Part shown: positions 17,562 through 26,979 of the stretch, one piece after another
How the letters are laid out: each line of letters starts with the position of its first letter
How positions within the stretch are numbered: position 1 is the stretch's first letter
NCBI GenBank assembly: GCA_016717855.1
Contig: JADKEV010000004.1
Location: 62,001-126,000, forward strand
Length of the DNA stretch: 64,000 bases
Source: Betaproteobacteria bacterium
Lineage (GTDB): Bacteria > Pseudomonadota > Gammaproteobacteria > Burkholderiales > Casimicrobiaceae
Direction: 5' to 3'
Program-made: the position numbers and the translations under genes
Notes under the pieces: model-generated
The model's input: only the letters and a program-made list of their open reading frames with translations
Database searches by the model: none
Told to the model about the DNA's origin: nothing

Positions 17562-19234
17562 CAGATGTTGGCGACCAGTTCTGCGCCGGCCGCGACCGGC
17601 GACTGTGCGTCCTTCTGCTGATGCGCCAGCGCGGCCCGGATGTAGGCGGTGAACAGCGGATGTCCCGCGCGCGGCGTCGAGCAGAACTCGGGGTGGAACT
17701 GGCAGCCGACAAACCACGGATGGCCAGGCAGCTCGATGAGCTCGGTGAGTTGCTCGGTCCGGGTGCGACCGCTGATCTTCATTCCCGCGGCCTCGAGCCG
17801 CGCGATGTAGTGATTGTTGACCTCGTAGCGGTGCCGGTGCCGCTCGTTGATGACCAGGCTGCGGTAGACGTGGTGCACCAGCGTGCCGGTGACGAGATCG
17901 GCCGGCTGAGCGCCGAGGCGCATGGTGCCGCCCAGCTCCGACTTTTCGCTGCGGCGCTCGATCTTGCCGTCGCGATTCTGCCATTCGGTGATCAGTGCGA
18001 TGACCGGGTGCGGCGCGTCGGGCTCGAACTCGGTGCTGTTCGCGCCGAGCAGGCCGACGACGTTGCGCGCGTATTCGATCACCGCCAGTTGCATCCCCAG
18101 GCAGATGCCCAGGTACGGAATCCTGTGCTCCCGCGCGTAGCGGATCGCCTTGATCTTGCCTTCGACGCCGCGCTTGCCGAAACCGCCCGGGACCAGGATC
18201 GCATCCATGCCGGCGAGCGAATCCGCGCCCAGCCGGTCGATTTCTTCCGAGTCGATATGATGGATCCGGACCTTGCTGCGGGTCTGGATGCCGGCATGCG
18301 TCAGCGCCTCGTTGAGCGACTTGTACGAATCGGTCAGGTCGACGTACTTGCCGACCATCGCGATATCGACCACATGCTCGGGATGCTCCATCGTGTGGAT
18401 CAGCGCGTCCCATGTCGAGAGATCCGCTGGCCGCGCCTCGATCTCGAGCTTGCGGCATACGATGTCGTCGATGCCTTCCTTGTGCAGCATGGCCGGGATC
18501 TTGTAGATGCAGTCGGCGTCCTGCGCCGGGATCACCGCCTCGGCCGCCACGTTGGTGAACAGCGCGATCTTGCGCCGGTCGCTCTCCAGCAGCGGCCGGT
18601 CCGCGCGGCAGAGGACGATGTCGGGCTGGATCCCGATCTCGCGCAGTTCCTTGACCGAATGCTGCGTCGGCTTGGTCTTCATCTCGCCCGCGGTCGGAAT
18701 GTACGGCACCAGCGTCAGGTGGATGTAGCAGGAGTTGTTGCGGCCGAGTTCCAGGCCCATTTGCCGGATCGCTTCCAGGAACGGCAGCGATTCGATGTCG
18801 CCCACAGTGCCGCCGACCTCGATGATGGCCACCTCCGCGCCCTCGACGCCGGCGCGGATCTGCTGCTTGATCTCGTCGGTGATGTGCGGGATGACCTGCA
18901 CGGTGCCGCCCAGGTAGTCGCCGCGGCGCTCCTTGCGGATCACCGACTCGTAGATCTGGCCGGTCGTGAAATTGTTGCGCTTGCCCATCCGGGCGTCGAC
19001 GAAGCGCTCGTAGTGCCCGAGATCGAGATCGGTCTCGGCGCCATCGTCGGTGACGAACACCTCGCCGTGCTGGAACGGGCTCATGGTGCCGGGATCGACG
19101 TTGATGTACGGATCGAGCTTGAGGAGGGTGACCTTGATGCCGCGCGACTCCAGGATGGCGGCAAGAGAGGCGGCGGCGATGCCCTTTCCAAGACTGGAAA
19201 CGACGCCCCCCGTGACGAATATGAACTTGGTCAT
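17561..19234 (-). CDS. pyrG: CTP synthase
   Basis: The product is 557 residues and makes CTP from UTP, ATP and glutamine. The synthetase domain starts KFIFVTGGVVSSLGKG and includes DPYINVDPGTMSPFQHGEVFV in two parts; the C-terminal glutamine amidotransferase domain has the nucleophile in GICLGMQLA and the His/Glu pair in QFHPEF. It is the first gene of the pyrG-kdsA-eno-ftsB unit. An 85-bp gap separates it from the convergently ordered upstream acyltransferase, so its promoter is probably there. Confidence 0.98.
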   Translation of the reverse strand: MTKFIFVTGGVVSSLGKGIAAASLAAILESRGIKVTLLKLDPYINVDPGTMSPFQHGEVFVTDDGAETDLDLGHYERFVDARMGKRNNFTTGQIYESVIRKERRGDYLGGTVQVIPHITDEIKQQIRAGVEGAEVAIIEVGGTVGDIESLPFLEAIRQMGLELGRNNSCYIHLTLVPYIPTAGEMKTKPTQHSVKELREIGIQPDIVLCRADRPLLESDRRKIALFTNVAAEAVIPAQDADCIYKIPAMLHKEGIDDIVCRKLEIEARPADLSTWDALIHTMEHPEHVVDIAMVGKYVDLTDSYKSLNEALTHAGIQTRSKVRIHHIDSEEIDRLGADSLAGMDAILVPGGFGKRGVEGKIKAIRYAREHRIPYLGICLGMQLAVIEYARNVVGLLGANSTEFEPDAPHPVIALITEWQNRDGKIERRSEKSELGGTMRLGAQPADLVTGTLVHHVYRSLVINERHRHRYEVNNHYIARLEAAGMKISGRTRTEQLTELIELPGHPWFVGCQFHPEFCSTPRAGHPLFTAYIRAALAHQQKDAQSPVAAGAELVANI

Positions 19235-19319
19235 GGTGACCGCGCGCGGAAAAGACCTATTCTAGTCGAAACCACCGCCTGCGACAAACTGGATCCGCCG
19301 CCGGTTGCGTCCGCGCGCG

Positions 19320-20437
19320 TCATGCGCCGCGCGAATCGCGGGAAAACCACGCCGCGATCCAGTCGCCCGCCGCGGCCTTGCGCGCGAGCGCCGGCCGCTC
19401 GACCAGATGCCAGGATACGGCAGCACAGCCCAGCGTGAGTGGCACCGCGCAGATGAAGAGCAACAGCGGCTCCCGCACGCCGCAGGCGATCAGCGCCTGC
19501 TGCACCGGAAAGCCGTACAGGTACGTCCCGTACGAATAGTCGTGGCGATGCCACCACGTCATCGGCATGCGCAGCGCGGGGTGCAGGGCGAGGGTCAGGA
19601 TCGCGCCGGCAATGGCGACCGGTAGCAGCAGCGGTCCGGCCCAGGTTCGCGCGGCCGCAACAGCGATCACCGCCAACAGTGCCGCGTGAACGAGCCGCCA
19701 GCGCCACAGGTGCCGCAGGCGGTAGCAGAGAACTCCCAGCAGGAAGTATCCGGCCAAGGTGTAGTACTGCGCGCCGGTCCAGAGCACCTTGACGGCCAGC
19801 GCCGACGCCAGCAACAGCAGCGCGGCGCCCGCCAGCGGGCGGTGGCGCATTCGCTCGCGACCGCCGCACCGCATGTCGGCGCAAGGAAACCGATCCAGCC
19901 GGCGATGCCGAGGATCACGTACATCACCACTTCCAGCGGAATCGTCCACAACGACCCGTTGACGCCGGGGACCGGATTGGCTTCGAACACGCCGGGCAGC
20001 AGGTATTGCGGCCGGAGCACGGCGTTCCACAGCAAGTAACTGGCCGTGCCGGCATCGCGAAAGTAATCGGCCAGCGGCAGCGCCGTCAGCGCCGGCCCCA
20101 GGCAGAAGACGCTGAGCGCCAGGGCCAGCCACAGCGCGGGGACGATGCGCAGCGCCCGGGCCGCCAGGAAGCGGGCGAGATCGCGGCGGAGGTCCCAGCT
20201 TCGGGCAACGAGCAGGCCGCTGACGAGAAAGAACGTCGCGACGCCGAGCACGCTCGCATCCAGCCAGACGAACCAGCGTCCGATCGGCTCCTCTCCCGCG
20301 CGGCCCAGCAAGTGAAAGCAATGCGCGAGCAGAACCAGCAGCGCCGCGCCGAGCCGGATCAGGTGAAAGTTGTTGCGCCCGCCCAGCGCGGCATCGTCGA
20401 CCTGGATTCTCGCAAGCAGCGCGGCGCCCAGGCCCAT
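19320..20437 (-). pseudogene. Acyltransferase-3 (OafA-like) membrane protein, split by a frameshift
   Basis: The N-terminal part (from ATG 20437) reads as an acyltransferase-3 protein: NFHLIRLGAALLVLLAHCFH with the family His, then multiple membrane helices and PGVNGSLWTIPLEVVMY. Near 19850-19890 the frame is lost; the same protein continues one frame over (AGAALLLLASALAV, YSYGTYLYGFPVQQAL, WHLVERPALARK) to the stop at 19320. Restoring one base gives 372 residues, normal for the family. Such enzymes O-acetylate LPS or exopolysaccharide. It begins 9 bp after the gltX stop. The single missing base may be a sequencing error, as three other genes in this window show the same defect. Confidence 0.7.
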
Positions 20438-20446
20438 CGACCGGGC

Positions 20447-21880
20447 CTAGGCGATCGCCGCCAGGCGCTCCAGCGTTCGCTCGCGCCCAAGCACTGCCAG
20501 CACCGCATCGACGGCCGGCGTCGACGCGCTGCCGCTCAACGCGACGCGCAGCGGCATCATCACCTGCGGCAGCTTGATGCCCTGCTCCGCCGCAAAGGCC
20601 TTGAGCACGGCGCCGATCGCCTCCTTCCGCCAGTCGATCGCGGCCAGGCGCGGCTGCAGCGCTTGCAGCACGCGCAGCCCCGCCGCCGACAGGTGTTGCG
20701 CGCGCAACGGCTCGGGAACCTCGGGCGCGTGGTACAGGTAATGGGCGGACTCCGCCATTTCGGCGAGCGTTGCCGCCCGTTCGCGGTATAGCGCCGCGAC
20801 TTGCGAGGGCGCGGGGCCTTCGTTGGGGTCGCAACCGGTTGCCCGCAGGAAGGGTGCGAGCAACTCGCCCAACCGCCCTTCGTCGGCGCGCTTGATGTGC
20901 TCGGCATTGAGCCACGCCAGCTTCTCGCCGTTGAACCGCGCCGCCGATTCGCTGATGCCCTTCAGGTCGAACCAGGCGATCAGCTCGGCGCGCGTGAACA
21001 CCTCCGCGTCGCCATGCGCCCAGCCGAGCCGCGCCAGGAAGTTCAGCATGGTCTCCGGCAGATAGCCGTCTTCCGCGTATTGATACAGCGACACCGCACC
21101 GTGCCGCTTGGACAGCTTCTCGCCATCGGTGCCGAGCACGGTCGGCGTGTGGCCGAACACCGGCAGCGCCGCCCCCAGCGCCCGGAACAGGTTGATCTGC
21201 CGCGGCGTGTTGTTGACGTGATCGTCGCCGCGTATCACGTGCGTGATGCGCATGTCGATGTCGTCGACCACGACGCAGAAGTTATACATCGGAGTGCCGT
21301 CGGGGCGCGCCAGCACCAGGTCGTCGAGTTCGGCATTGGCGAACTCGATGCGACCCTTGACCGCGTCATCCCAGGCGACGATGCCGGCGTCCGGGTTGCG
21401 GAAGCGGATCACCGGGTCGACGCCCGCCGGCGGCGTCCTGCCCGCGGCCTGCTCGGGCCGCCAGCGCCCGTCGTAGCGCGGCTTCTCCCCGCGGGCCAGC
21501 TGCTCCGCGCGCAGCGCGTCCAGCTCTGCGCTGGACATGTAGCAGCGGTACGCCTTGCCTTGGTCGAGAAGTTGCTGCAGCGCCGCGCGGTAGCGCGGCA
21601 TCCGTTCCATCTGGTAGAACGGCCCTTCGTCGTAGTCCAGGCCCAGCCACGCCATGTCGCGCAGGATGCCCTGCTTGTACTCGTCGGTCGAACGCGCGAG
21701 ATCGGTGTCCTCGATGCGCAGGATGAACTTCCCCCCGAGCCGGCGCGCGTAGGCCCAGGCGAACACCGCGGTGCGGACATTGCCCAGGTGCAGGTGGCCG
21801 GTGGGGCTGGGGGCAAAACGGGTACGGACGGTGCCGTCGGTGGCGATGTTCACGGCTGTGGCATCCTTGTCGGGGGTCAT
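20447..21880 (-). CDS. gltX: Glutamyl-tRNA synthetase
   Basis: The product is 477 residues, a class I aminoacyl-tRNA synthetase that charges tRNA-Glu. The HIGH-type motif is in FAPSPTGHLHLGNVRTA and the KMSKS-type motif is KLSKRHG. The fold is complete to the anticodon-binding end. The ATG overlaps the stop of the upstream transglutaminase gene by 4 bp (ATGA), so translation is probably coupled to the Anbu operon, which is an unusual place for gltX. A discriminating or non-discriminating form cannot be told from the sequence. Confidence 0.96.
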   Translation of the reverse strand: MTPDKDATAVNIATDGTVRTRFAPSPTGHLHLGNVRTAVFAWAYARRLGGKFILRIEDTDLARSTDEYKQGILRDMAWLGLDYDEGPFYQMERMPRYRAALQQLLDQGKAYRCYMSSAELDALRAEQLARGEKPRYDGRWRPEQAAGRTPPAGVDPVIRFRNPDAGIVAWDDAVKGRIEFANAELDDLVLARPDGTPMYNFCVVVDDIDMRITHVIRGDDHVNNTPRQINLFRALGAALPVFGHTPTVLGTDGEKLSKRHGAVSLYQYAEDGYLPETMLNFLARLGWAHGDAEVFTRAELIAWFDLKGISESAARFNGEKLAWLNAEHIKRADEGRLGELLAPFLRATGCDPNEGPAPSQVAALYRERAATLAEMAESAHYLYHAPEVPEPLRAQHLSAAGLRVLQALQPRLAAIDWRKEAIGAVLKAFAAEQGIKLPQVMMPLRVALSGSASTPAVDAVLAVLGRERTLERLAAIA

Positions 21881-24800
21881 GCGTCCGGCTGCCAGCGCAG
21901 GTCGAGGGTGCCGGGATAGGCCGGGTTGCGCGGCTCGGGCGCATAGGTCACTGTCCCTGGCGTGTGGCCTTGCGCCGCGAAGCGGGCCTGGCGCCGCGCT
22001 TCGGCCTCGTTGGCGTTGACGGGAAATGTCTCATAGCTGCGTCCGCCCGGGTGGCTGACATGGTAGGTGCAGCCGCCCAGCGAGCGCTTGTTCCACGAGT
22101 CGACCAGGTCGAACACCAGCGGCGCCTGGACGCCGATGGTCGGATGCAGCGCCGACGGCGGGCTCCACGCGCGGAAGCGGACGCCCGCGACGAACTCGCC
22201 CGGCACGCCGGTCGGCGTCAGCGGCACCATCCGGCCGTTGCACGCCACCGCATAGCGATCGCTGAACATCCCGTTGACCTTCACCTGCAGCCGCTCGACC
22301 GACGAGTCGACATAGCGCGCCGTGCCGGTGCCTGCCATCTCCTCGCCCAGCACGTGCCAGGGCTCGATCGCCTGGCGCAACTCGATGCCGATGCCGGCGT
22401 ACTGCACGGTCCCGTAGCGCGGAAAGCGGAACTCGATGAACGGCGCGAACCACGACTCGTCGATCGCGTAGCCGTCCCGGTGCAGTTCGCGCAGCACCTC
22501 GCCCATGTCGGCGGCGATGAAGTACGGCAGCATCCAGCGGTCGTGCAATTGCGTGTCCCAGGAAATCAGCGCGCTGGTGCATGGCGTCTTCCAGAAGCGG
22601 GCCACCAGCGCGCGCAGCAGCAGGATCTGCACCAGGCTCATCTGCCAGTGCGGCGGCATCTCGAAGCCGCGGAATTCCAGCAGGCCCAGCCGCCCGGTCG
22701 GACCGTCGGGCGAATACAGCTTGTCGATCGAGAACTCCGAGCGATGCGTGTTGCCGGTGAGATCGGTGAGCAGGTGCCGCAGCAGTCGATCGGTCAGCCA
22801 CGGCAGGTTCTCCTCGCCGACCTTGGTCGTTTGCTGCAACTGCTGGAACGCGATCTCGAGTTCGTACAGCCGGTCGTCGCGCGCTTCGTCGACGCGCGGT
22901 GCCTGGCTGGTCGGTCCGATGAACTGCCCCGAGAACAGGTACGACAGCCCCGGATGGATCTGCCAGTAGGTGATCAGGCTGCGCAACAGGTCGGGCCGGC
23001 GCAGCAGCGGCGAATCCGCCGGCGTCGCTCCGCCCAGCGTGACGTGATTGCCGCCGCCGGTGCCGGTGTGGCGGCCGTCGAGCATGAATTTCTCGGTGGC
23101 CAGGCGCGACTGCCGGGCCTCCTCGTACAAGGTCTGCGTGATGGCGGTCAGTTCCTTCCAGGTCGACGCCGGATGGACGTTGACCTCGATGACGCCGGGA
23201 TCGGGCGTAACGTTGAGCACCTTCGCGCGCGGGTCCCGCGGCGGCGTGTAGCCTTCGATGACGACCGGCGCCGCCAGCTTTTCGGCGACCGACTCGACCG
23301 CGTCGAGCAGCGCGACGTAATCTTCGAGAAATTTCAGCGGCGGCATGAAGATGCACAGGTGGCCCTCGCGCACCTGCACGCAGAGCGCGGTCTTGATCAC
23401 GTCGGCGGCCTGCACCGCATGCGGCTTGGGCTTCTGCTTCGGCGGCGCGGACCGGACAGCCGCCGGCACGCGCAGCAACGCGCGGTGCGCGAACGGGTCC
23501 GGACCGTGCTCGGGTTCGACCTCGTCGGGCATCACCCAGGGTAGCGAATCGAGAGGCAGCCGCAGGCCCAACGGCGAGTCGCCCGGCAGCAGGTAGAGCC
23601 GCTCGCGCCGCAGAGGCCAGGGACTGCTCTGCCAGTCGGTCACCCGCACGCCCGCCTCCGGCGCGGGCTTCGCGGCCGCATCGGGCTTGTCCTCCCGGGC
23701 GCGGAGCGGCAGGACGAAACCGACCGGCTTGGCGATGCCGCGCTGCAAGGCGCGCGCGAGCCGGGCACGTTCATCGGCGCGGGTCAGGTCGGCCTGCAAT
23801 GGATCGACGTTGACGGGCAGCGCAGCCTCTTCCTCCAACAGCCGGGGCGCGTCTTCATAGGCGGTGATGGCGAACGCGGGGTCGAGGCCCAGCGCGGTCG
23901 CCAGCGCGCGGACGAAATGCTCGGCCACGGCCGTTCCCTGCGCGCCGGGCTTGCGCCTGTCGGCAAAGAGCGCCGGGTTGCGCCACAGCGGCTTGCCGTC
24001 GGCGCGCCAGTGGATGCCCAGCGCCCAGCGCGGCAGCGGTTCGCCCGGATACCACTTGCCCTGGCCGAAGTGCAGCAACGGATGCGTGGCGAACTTCGCG
24101 GCCAGCCGGTGCATCAGGTTCTCGGCGAGTTCGCGCTTGGCCGGCGAGAGCGCGGCGATGTTCCACTCGGGGCCTTCCATGTCGTCGACCGAGACGAACG
24201 TCGGTTCGCCCCCCTGCGTAAGGCGCACGTCCATTCGCGCCAGTTCGGCGTCGACCTGCCCGCCCACGGCCATGATCGCGTCCCACTGCGCGGGCGAGTA
24301 CGGCAGCGTGACCCGCGGGTCCTCTTGCATGCGGACCACGCGCATGACCACGTTGAACTCCACGTCGGCCACGTCGGTGAAGCCGGTGACCGGCGCCGCA
24401 TTGCCCGGGGTCGCCGTGCACGCCAGCGGAATGTGCCCTTCCCCGGCCAGCAGGCCCGACGTGGGATCGAGGCCGATCCAGCCGGCGCCCGGCAAGTACA
24501 CTTCGGCCCACGCGTGCAGATCGGTGAAGTCGGCTTCCGCGCCGGAGGGACCATCCAGCGATTTCTGGTCCGGCCGCAGCTGAATCAGGTAGCCGGACGC
24601 GAAACGCGCCGCCAGCCCGAGATGGCGCAGGATGTGCACCAGCAGCCAGCCGCTGTCGCGGCAGGAGCCGCTGGCCTGGCCCAGCGTGATCTCAGGCGTC
24701 TGCACCCCCGGCTCCATGCGCACCAGATAAGCGACGTCGCTGCGCACCATCTGGTTCAGCCGGACCAGCATGTCGACGGTCACTTCGCCCGGCCGCGCGG

Positions 24801-25209
24801 TCGCCCGGAAGCGGGCGAGCCAGGCCTGGAGCAGCGGCCCCGGCGCCTCGGTCTCGAGGAACGGCGAGAGTTCCTTCAGCAGGTCGCCGGCGTAGCGGAA
24901 CGGATAGGTGTCGGCGTACTTCTCGACAAAGAAGTCGAACGGATTGATCACCGTCATTTCGGCGACCAGATCGACCGTGATCGCCAGGTGCGTCGCGCGT
25001 TCGGGGAATACCGCGCGCGCCAGCCAGTTGCCGTACGGATCCTGCTGCCAGTTCAGGAAGTGGCCGGCCGGCTCGATCTTCAGCGAATAGCTGAGGATCG
25101 GCGTGCGGCAGTGCGGCGCGGGACGCAGGCGGATCTCATGGGGCGACAGCGTGACCGGGCGGTCGAACTTGTACGAAGTGCGGTGCGTGAGGCCGACACG
25201 AATGGTCAT
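21877..25209 (-). CDS. Transglutaminase-like protein with large DUF2126 domain
   Basis: The product is 1110 residues. The N-terminal beta domain (TIRVGLTHRTSYKFDRPVTL) is the bacterial transglutaminase N-domain. The core has a full catalytic triad: Cys183 in SGSCRDSGW, His232 in DLHAWAEVY and Asp248 in GLDPTSG. Residues about 300-1110 form DUF2126, which resembles glutamine-synthetase/amidoligase-type folds in published family analyses (LTQGGEPTFVS, GGGNHVTLGG, LFSGQFIGPTSQAPR). It probably cleaves or ligates a peptide bond, but no substrate is known. It overlaps Anbu upstream and gltX downstream by 4 bp each. Membership in the Anbu/alpha-E/ATP-grasp operon is strong support for a shared pathway. 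Confidence 0.88.
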   Translation of the reverse strand: MTIRVGLTHRTSYKFDRPVTLSPHEIRLRPAPHCRTPILSYSLKIEPAGHFLNWQQDPYGNWLARAVFPERATHLAITVDLVAEMTVINPFDFFVEKYADTYPFRYAGDLLKELSPFLETEAPGPLLQAWLARFRATARPGEVTVDMLVRLNQMVRSDVAYLVRMEPGVQTPEITLGQASGSCRDSGWLLVHILRHLGLAARFASGYLIQLRPDQKSLDGPSGAEADFTDLHAWAEVYLPGAGWIGLDPTSGLLAGEGHIPLACTATPGNAAPVTGFTDVADVEFNVVMRVVRMQEDPRVTLPYSPAQWDAIMAVGGQVDAELARMDVRLTQGGEPTFVSVDDMEGPEWNIAALSPAKRELAENLMHRLAAKFATHPLLHFGQGKWYPGEPLPRWALGIHWRADGKPLWRNPALFADRRKPGAQGTAVAEHFVRALATALGLDPAFAITAYEDAPRLLEEEAALPVNVDPLQADLTRADERARLARALQRGIAKPVGFVLPLRAREDKPDAAAKPAPEAGVRVTDWQSSPWPLRRERLYLLPGDSPLGLRLPLDSLPWVMPDEVEPEHGPDPFAHRALLRVPAAVRSAPPKQKPKPHAVQAADVIKTALCVQVREGHLCIFMPPLKFLEDYVALLDAVESVAEKLAAPVVIEGYTPPRDPRAKVLNVTPDPGVIEVNVHPASTWKELTAITQTLYEEARQSRLATEKFMLDGRHTGTGGGNHVTLGGATPADSPLLRRPDLLRSLITYWQIHPGLSYLFSGQFIGPTSQAPRVDEARDDRLYELEIAFQQLQQTTKVGEENLPWLTDRLLRHLLTDLTGNTHRSEFSIDKLYSPDGPTGRLGLLEFRGFEMPPHWQMSLVQILLLRALVARFWKTPCTSALISWDTQLHDRWMLPYFIAADMGEVLRELHRDGYAIDESWFAPFIEFRFPRYGTVQYAGIGIELRQAIEPWHVLGEEMAGTGTARYVDSSVERLQVKVNGMFSDRYAVACNGRMVPLTPTGVPGEFVAGVRFRAWSPPSALHPTIGVQAPLVFDLVDSWNKRSLGGCTYHVSHPGGRSYETFPVNANEAEARRQARFAAQGHTPGTVTYAPEPRNPAYPGTLDLRWQPDA

Positions 25210-25943
25210 TCAGTCGTCCAATCCGGGTTGGGAAGCTGGGCGAAGACCCGGCGCAGGCCCTCTCCCCACTGCGTGTGAACCATCTGGAAATAGGGGTCGG
25301 ATTCCTGGATCCGGCGCTGCAACTTGATCCGGTAGCTGTCGGTTTCGTACACCACCAGGTCGATCGGCAGCCCGACCGAGATGTTGCTGCGCATCGTCGA
25401 ATCGAACGAGACCAGCGTGCATTTGGTCGCCTCGAGCAAACCGGTGCCGCGGGTGACCACCCGGTCGATGATGGGTTTGCCGTACTTGGTCTCGCCGATC
25501 TGGAAGTAGCAGGTCTCGGGCGTCGCCTCGATGAAATTGCCCTCGCTGTAGACCCGGAACAGCCGCGGCGGCTCGCCGCGGATCTGGCCGCCGATCAGGA
25601 AATTGGCGCTGGAATCGATGTTGTTCTGCATCAGGTACTCGCCGTCCCGCTGGTTGACTTCCCGCATCGCGTCGCCCAGCAACCGCGCCACGTCGAACAT
25701 CGATTGCGCATTCAGCAGGTTGAGCGCGTTGTCGCCGGCGCGGGCGCGCTGCTCGATAGTGTTCACCGCATTCTGGGTGATCGACAAGTTGCCGGAACAG
25801 ACCGAGACGATCACCCGGTCCCCGTCGCGCGCGAACACGCGCATCTTCGAAAACCGCATGATCTGGTCGACGCCGGCGTTGGTTCTGGAGTCGGATGCAA
25901 AGATCATTCCCGCATCCACGGACATCGCAACACAGTAGGTCAT
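25206..25943 (-). CDS. Anbu-type proteasome-like peptidase
   Basis: The product is 245 residues of the 20S-proteasome beta-fold superfamily, Anbu (ancestral beta-subunit, also BPH) branch. It starts MTYCVAM, so Thr2 becomes the N-terminal nucleophile after Met removal. Asp18 (in ASDSRT) and Lys33 (in RFSKM) stand where the beta-subunit Asp17 and Lys33 do. Published Anbu structures form open helical or ring-like assemblies with no clear protease activity. It is the third gene of the ATP-grasp / alpha-E / Anbu / transglutaminase set, the usual company for this family, and overlaps the transglutaminase start by 4 bp. Confidence 0.93.
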   Translation of the reverse strand: MTYCVAMSVDAGMIFASDSRTNAGVDQIMRFSKMRVFARDGDRVIVSVCSGNLSITQNAVNTIEQRARAGDNALNLLNAQSMFDVARLLGDAMREVNQRDGEYLMQNNIDSSANFLIGGQIRGEPPRLFRVYSEGNFIEATPETCYFQIGETKYGKPIIDRVVTRGTGLLEATKCTLVSFDSTMRSNISVGLPIDLVVYETDSYRIKLQRRIQESDPYFQMVHTQWGEGLRRVFAQLPNPDWTTE

Positions 25944-26020
25944 GGCGGGCGTCAGGCGCCAGAATGGCGCGTCAATCGGATGTTCATTTTACCGGAAGCG
26001 ACCCATCCAGCCCGGAAACA

Positions 26021-26977
26021 TCAATAAGAAGGCACGAGGAAGCCGCGGTTGATCGCGACGCTGAGCGCGCCGATCCGTTCGAGGAAGTTCATCAGGTATT
26101 CGTGCAGCCCGGTCTCGATGATCTGCTCCATCCGGCCGAAGCGCAGCCGCGAGTGCAATTCCCCGGCCTGCCGCTCGACCTCGCGCGTGTTGCGGTCGCT
26201 GAGCAGCTTGAGGGTGTCGAAGATGAAGGTCATCGACGAATGCAGCGAGCGCGGCATGTCTTCGCGCAGGATCAGCAGTTCGGCCACCCGGAACGGCGTG
26301 ATCACGTCGCTGTAGATCTTGCGGTACGACTCGAACCCGGAGACCGAGCGCAGCAGCGCCCCCCACTGGTAATAGTCGACGGCGCCGCCGACGTCGGCGG
26401 CGCTGGGCAGCAGCGTGTGGTACTTGACGTCGAGGATGCGCGCGGTGTTGTCGGAGCGCTCGAGGTGGGTGCCCAGGCGGATGAAGTGGTAGGCCTCGTC
26501 GCGCAGCATGGTGCCGAAAGTCACGCCGCGGAACAGGTGCGAGCGCATCTTGACCCAGTCGAGGAACTCGCTGACGCCCTGCGCCTGGACGCGATCGAAG
26601 TCGTACTGCCGGACTTCCAGCCAGGCGGAATTGAGGTCCTCGTACATTTCCGAGGTGATCGCGCCGCGGACCGAACGCGCCGATTCGCGCGCTGAACGCA
26701 GGCAACTGCAGATCGACGACGGGTTGGCCGGATCGAGCGACATGAAGCGCAGCACGTTCTCGGCGGCCAGCACCGGGTAGCGCTCGTAGTAGGCGGTCGC
26801 CAGCCCGTTGGTGACCAGCGGGACCGACCATGGCTCCGCCCAGGCCAGGCCCGGTTCGACGACCTGGTACGGCAGCAGCGACATCCGGTAGGTGACGTCC
26901 AGCAGCCGCGCCGTGTTCTCGGCGCGCTCGATGTGGCGCGCCATCCAGTAGAGTTCGTTGGCGGTGCGACAAAGCAT
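26021..26977 (-). CDS. Alpha-E domain protein
   Basis: The product is 318 residues, nearly all alpha-helical, of the alpha-E (DUF403) family. The paired signature segments are WMARHIERAENTARLLDV near the N-terminus and IRLGTHLERSDNTARILDV mid-protein, suggesting an internal duplication. The biochemical role is unknown; the family is found almost only with circularly permuted ATP-grasp and transglutaminase genes. The ATG at 26977 gives the family start MLCRTANELYW, only 2 bp after the ATP-grasp stop. The gap to Anbu is 77 bp. Confidence 0.9.
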   Translation of the reverse strand: MLCRTANELYWMARHIERAENTARLLDVTYRMSLLPYQVVEPGLAWAEPWSVPLVTNGLATAYYERYPVLAAENVLRFMSLDPANPSSICSCLRSARESARSVRGAITSEMYEDLNSAWLEVRQYDFDRVQAQGVSEFLDWVKMRSHLFRGVTFGTMLRDEAYHFIRLGTHLERSDNTARILDVKYHTLLPSAADVGGAVDYYQWGALLRSVSGFESYRKIYSDVITPFRVAELLILREDMPRSLHSSMTFIFDTLKLLSDRNTREVERQAGELHSRLRFGRMEQIIETGLHEYLMNFLERIGALSVAINRGFLVPSY

Positions 26978-26979
26978 GA

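Noticed and set aside
16719..18458. 579-codon minus-strand frame that seems to fuse a long N-terminus to KdsA
   Set aside because: The upstream part is a shifted frame over pyrG. The true kdsA start is the ATG at 17561 that overlaps the pyrG stop.
19231..19884. Separate 217-codon minus-strand frame over the acyltransferase 3' half
   Set aside because: It is in a third frame, Arg/Ala-rich, and lacks membrane helices; the acyltransferase continues in another frame.
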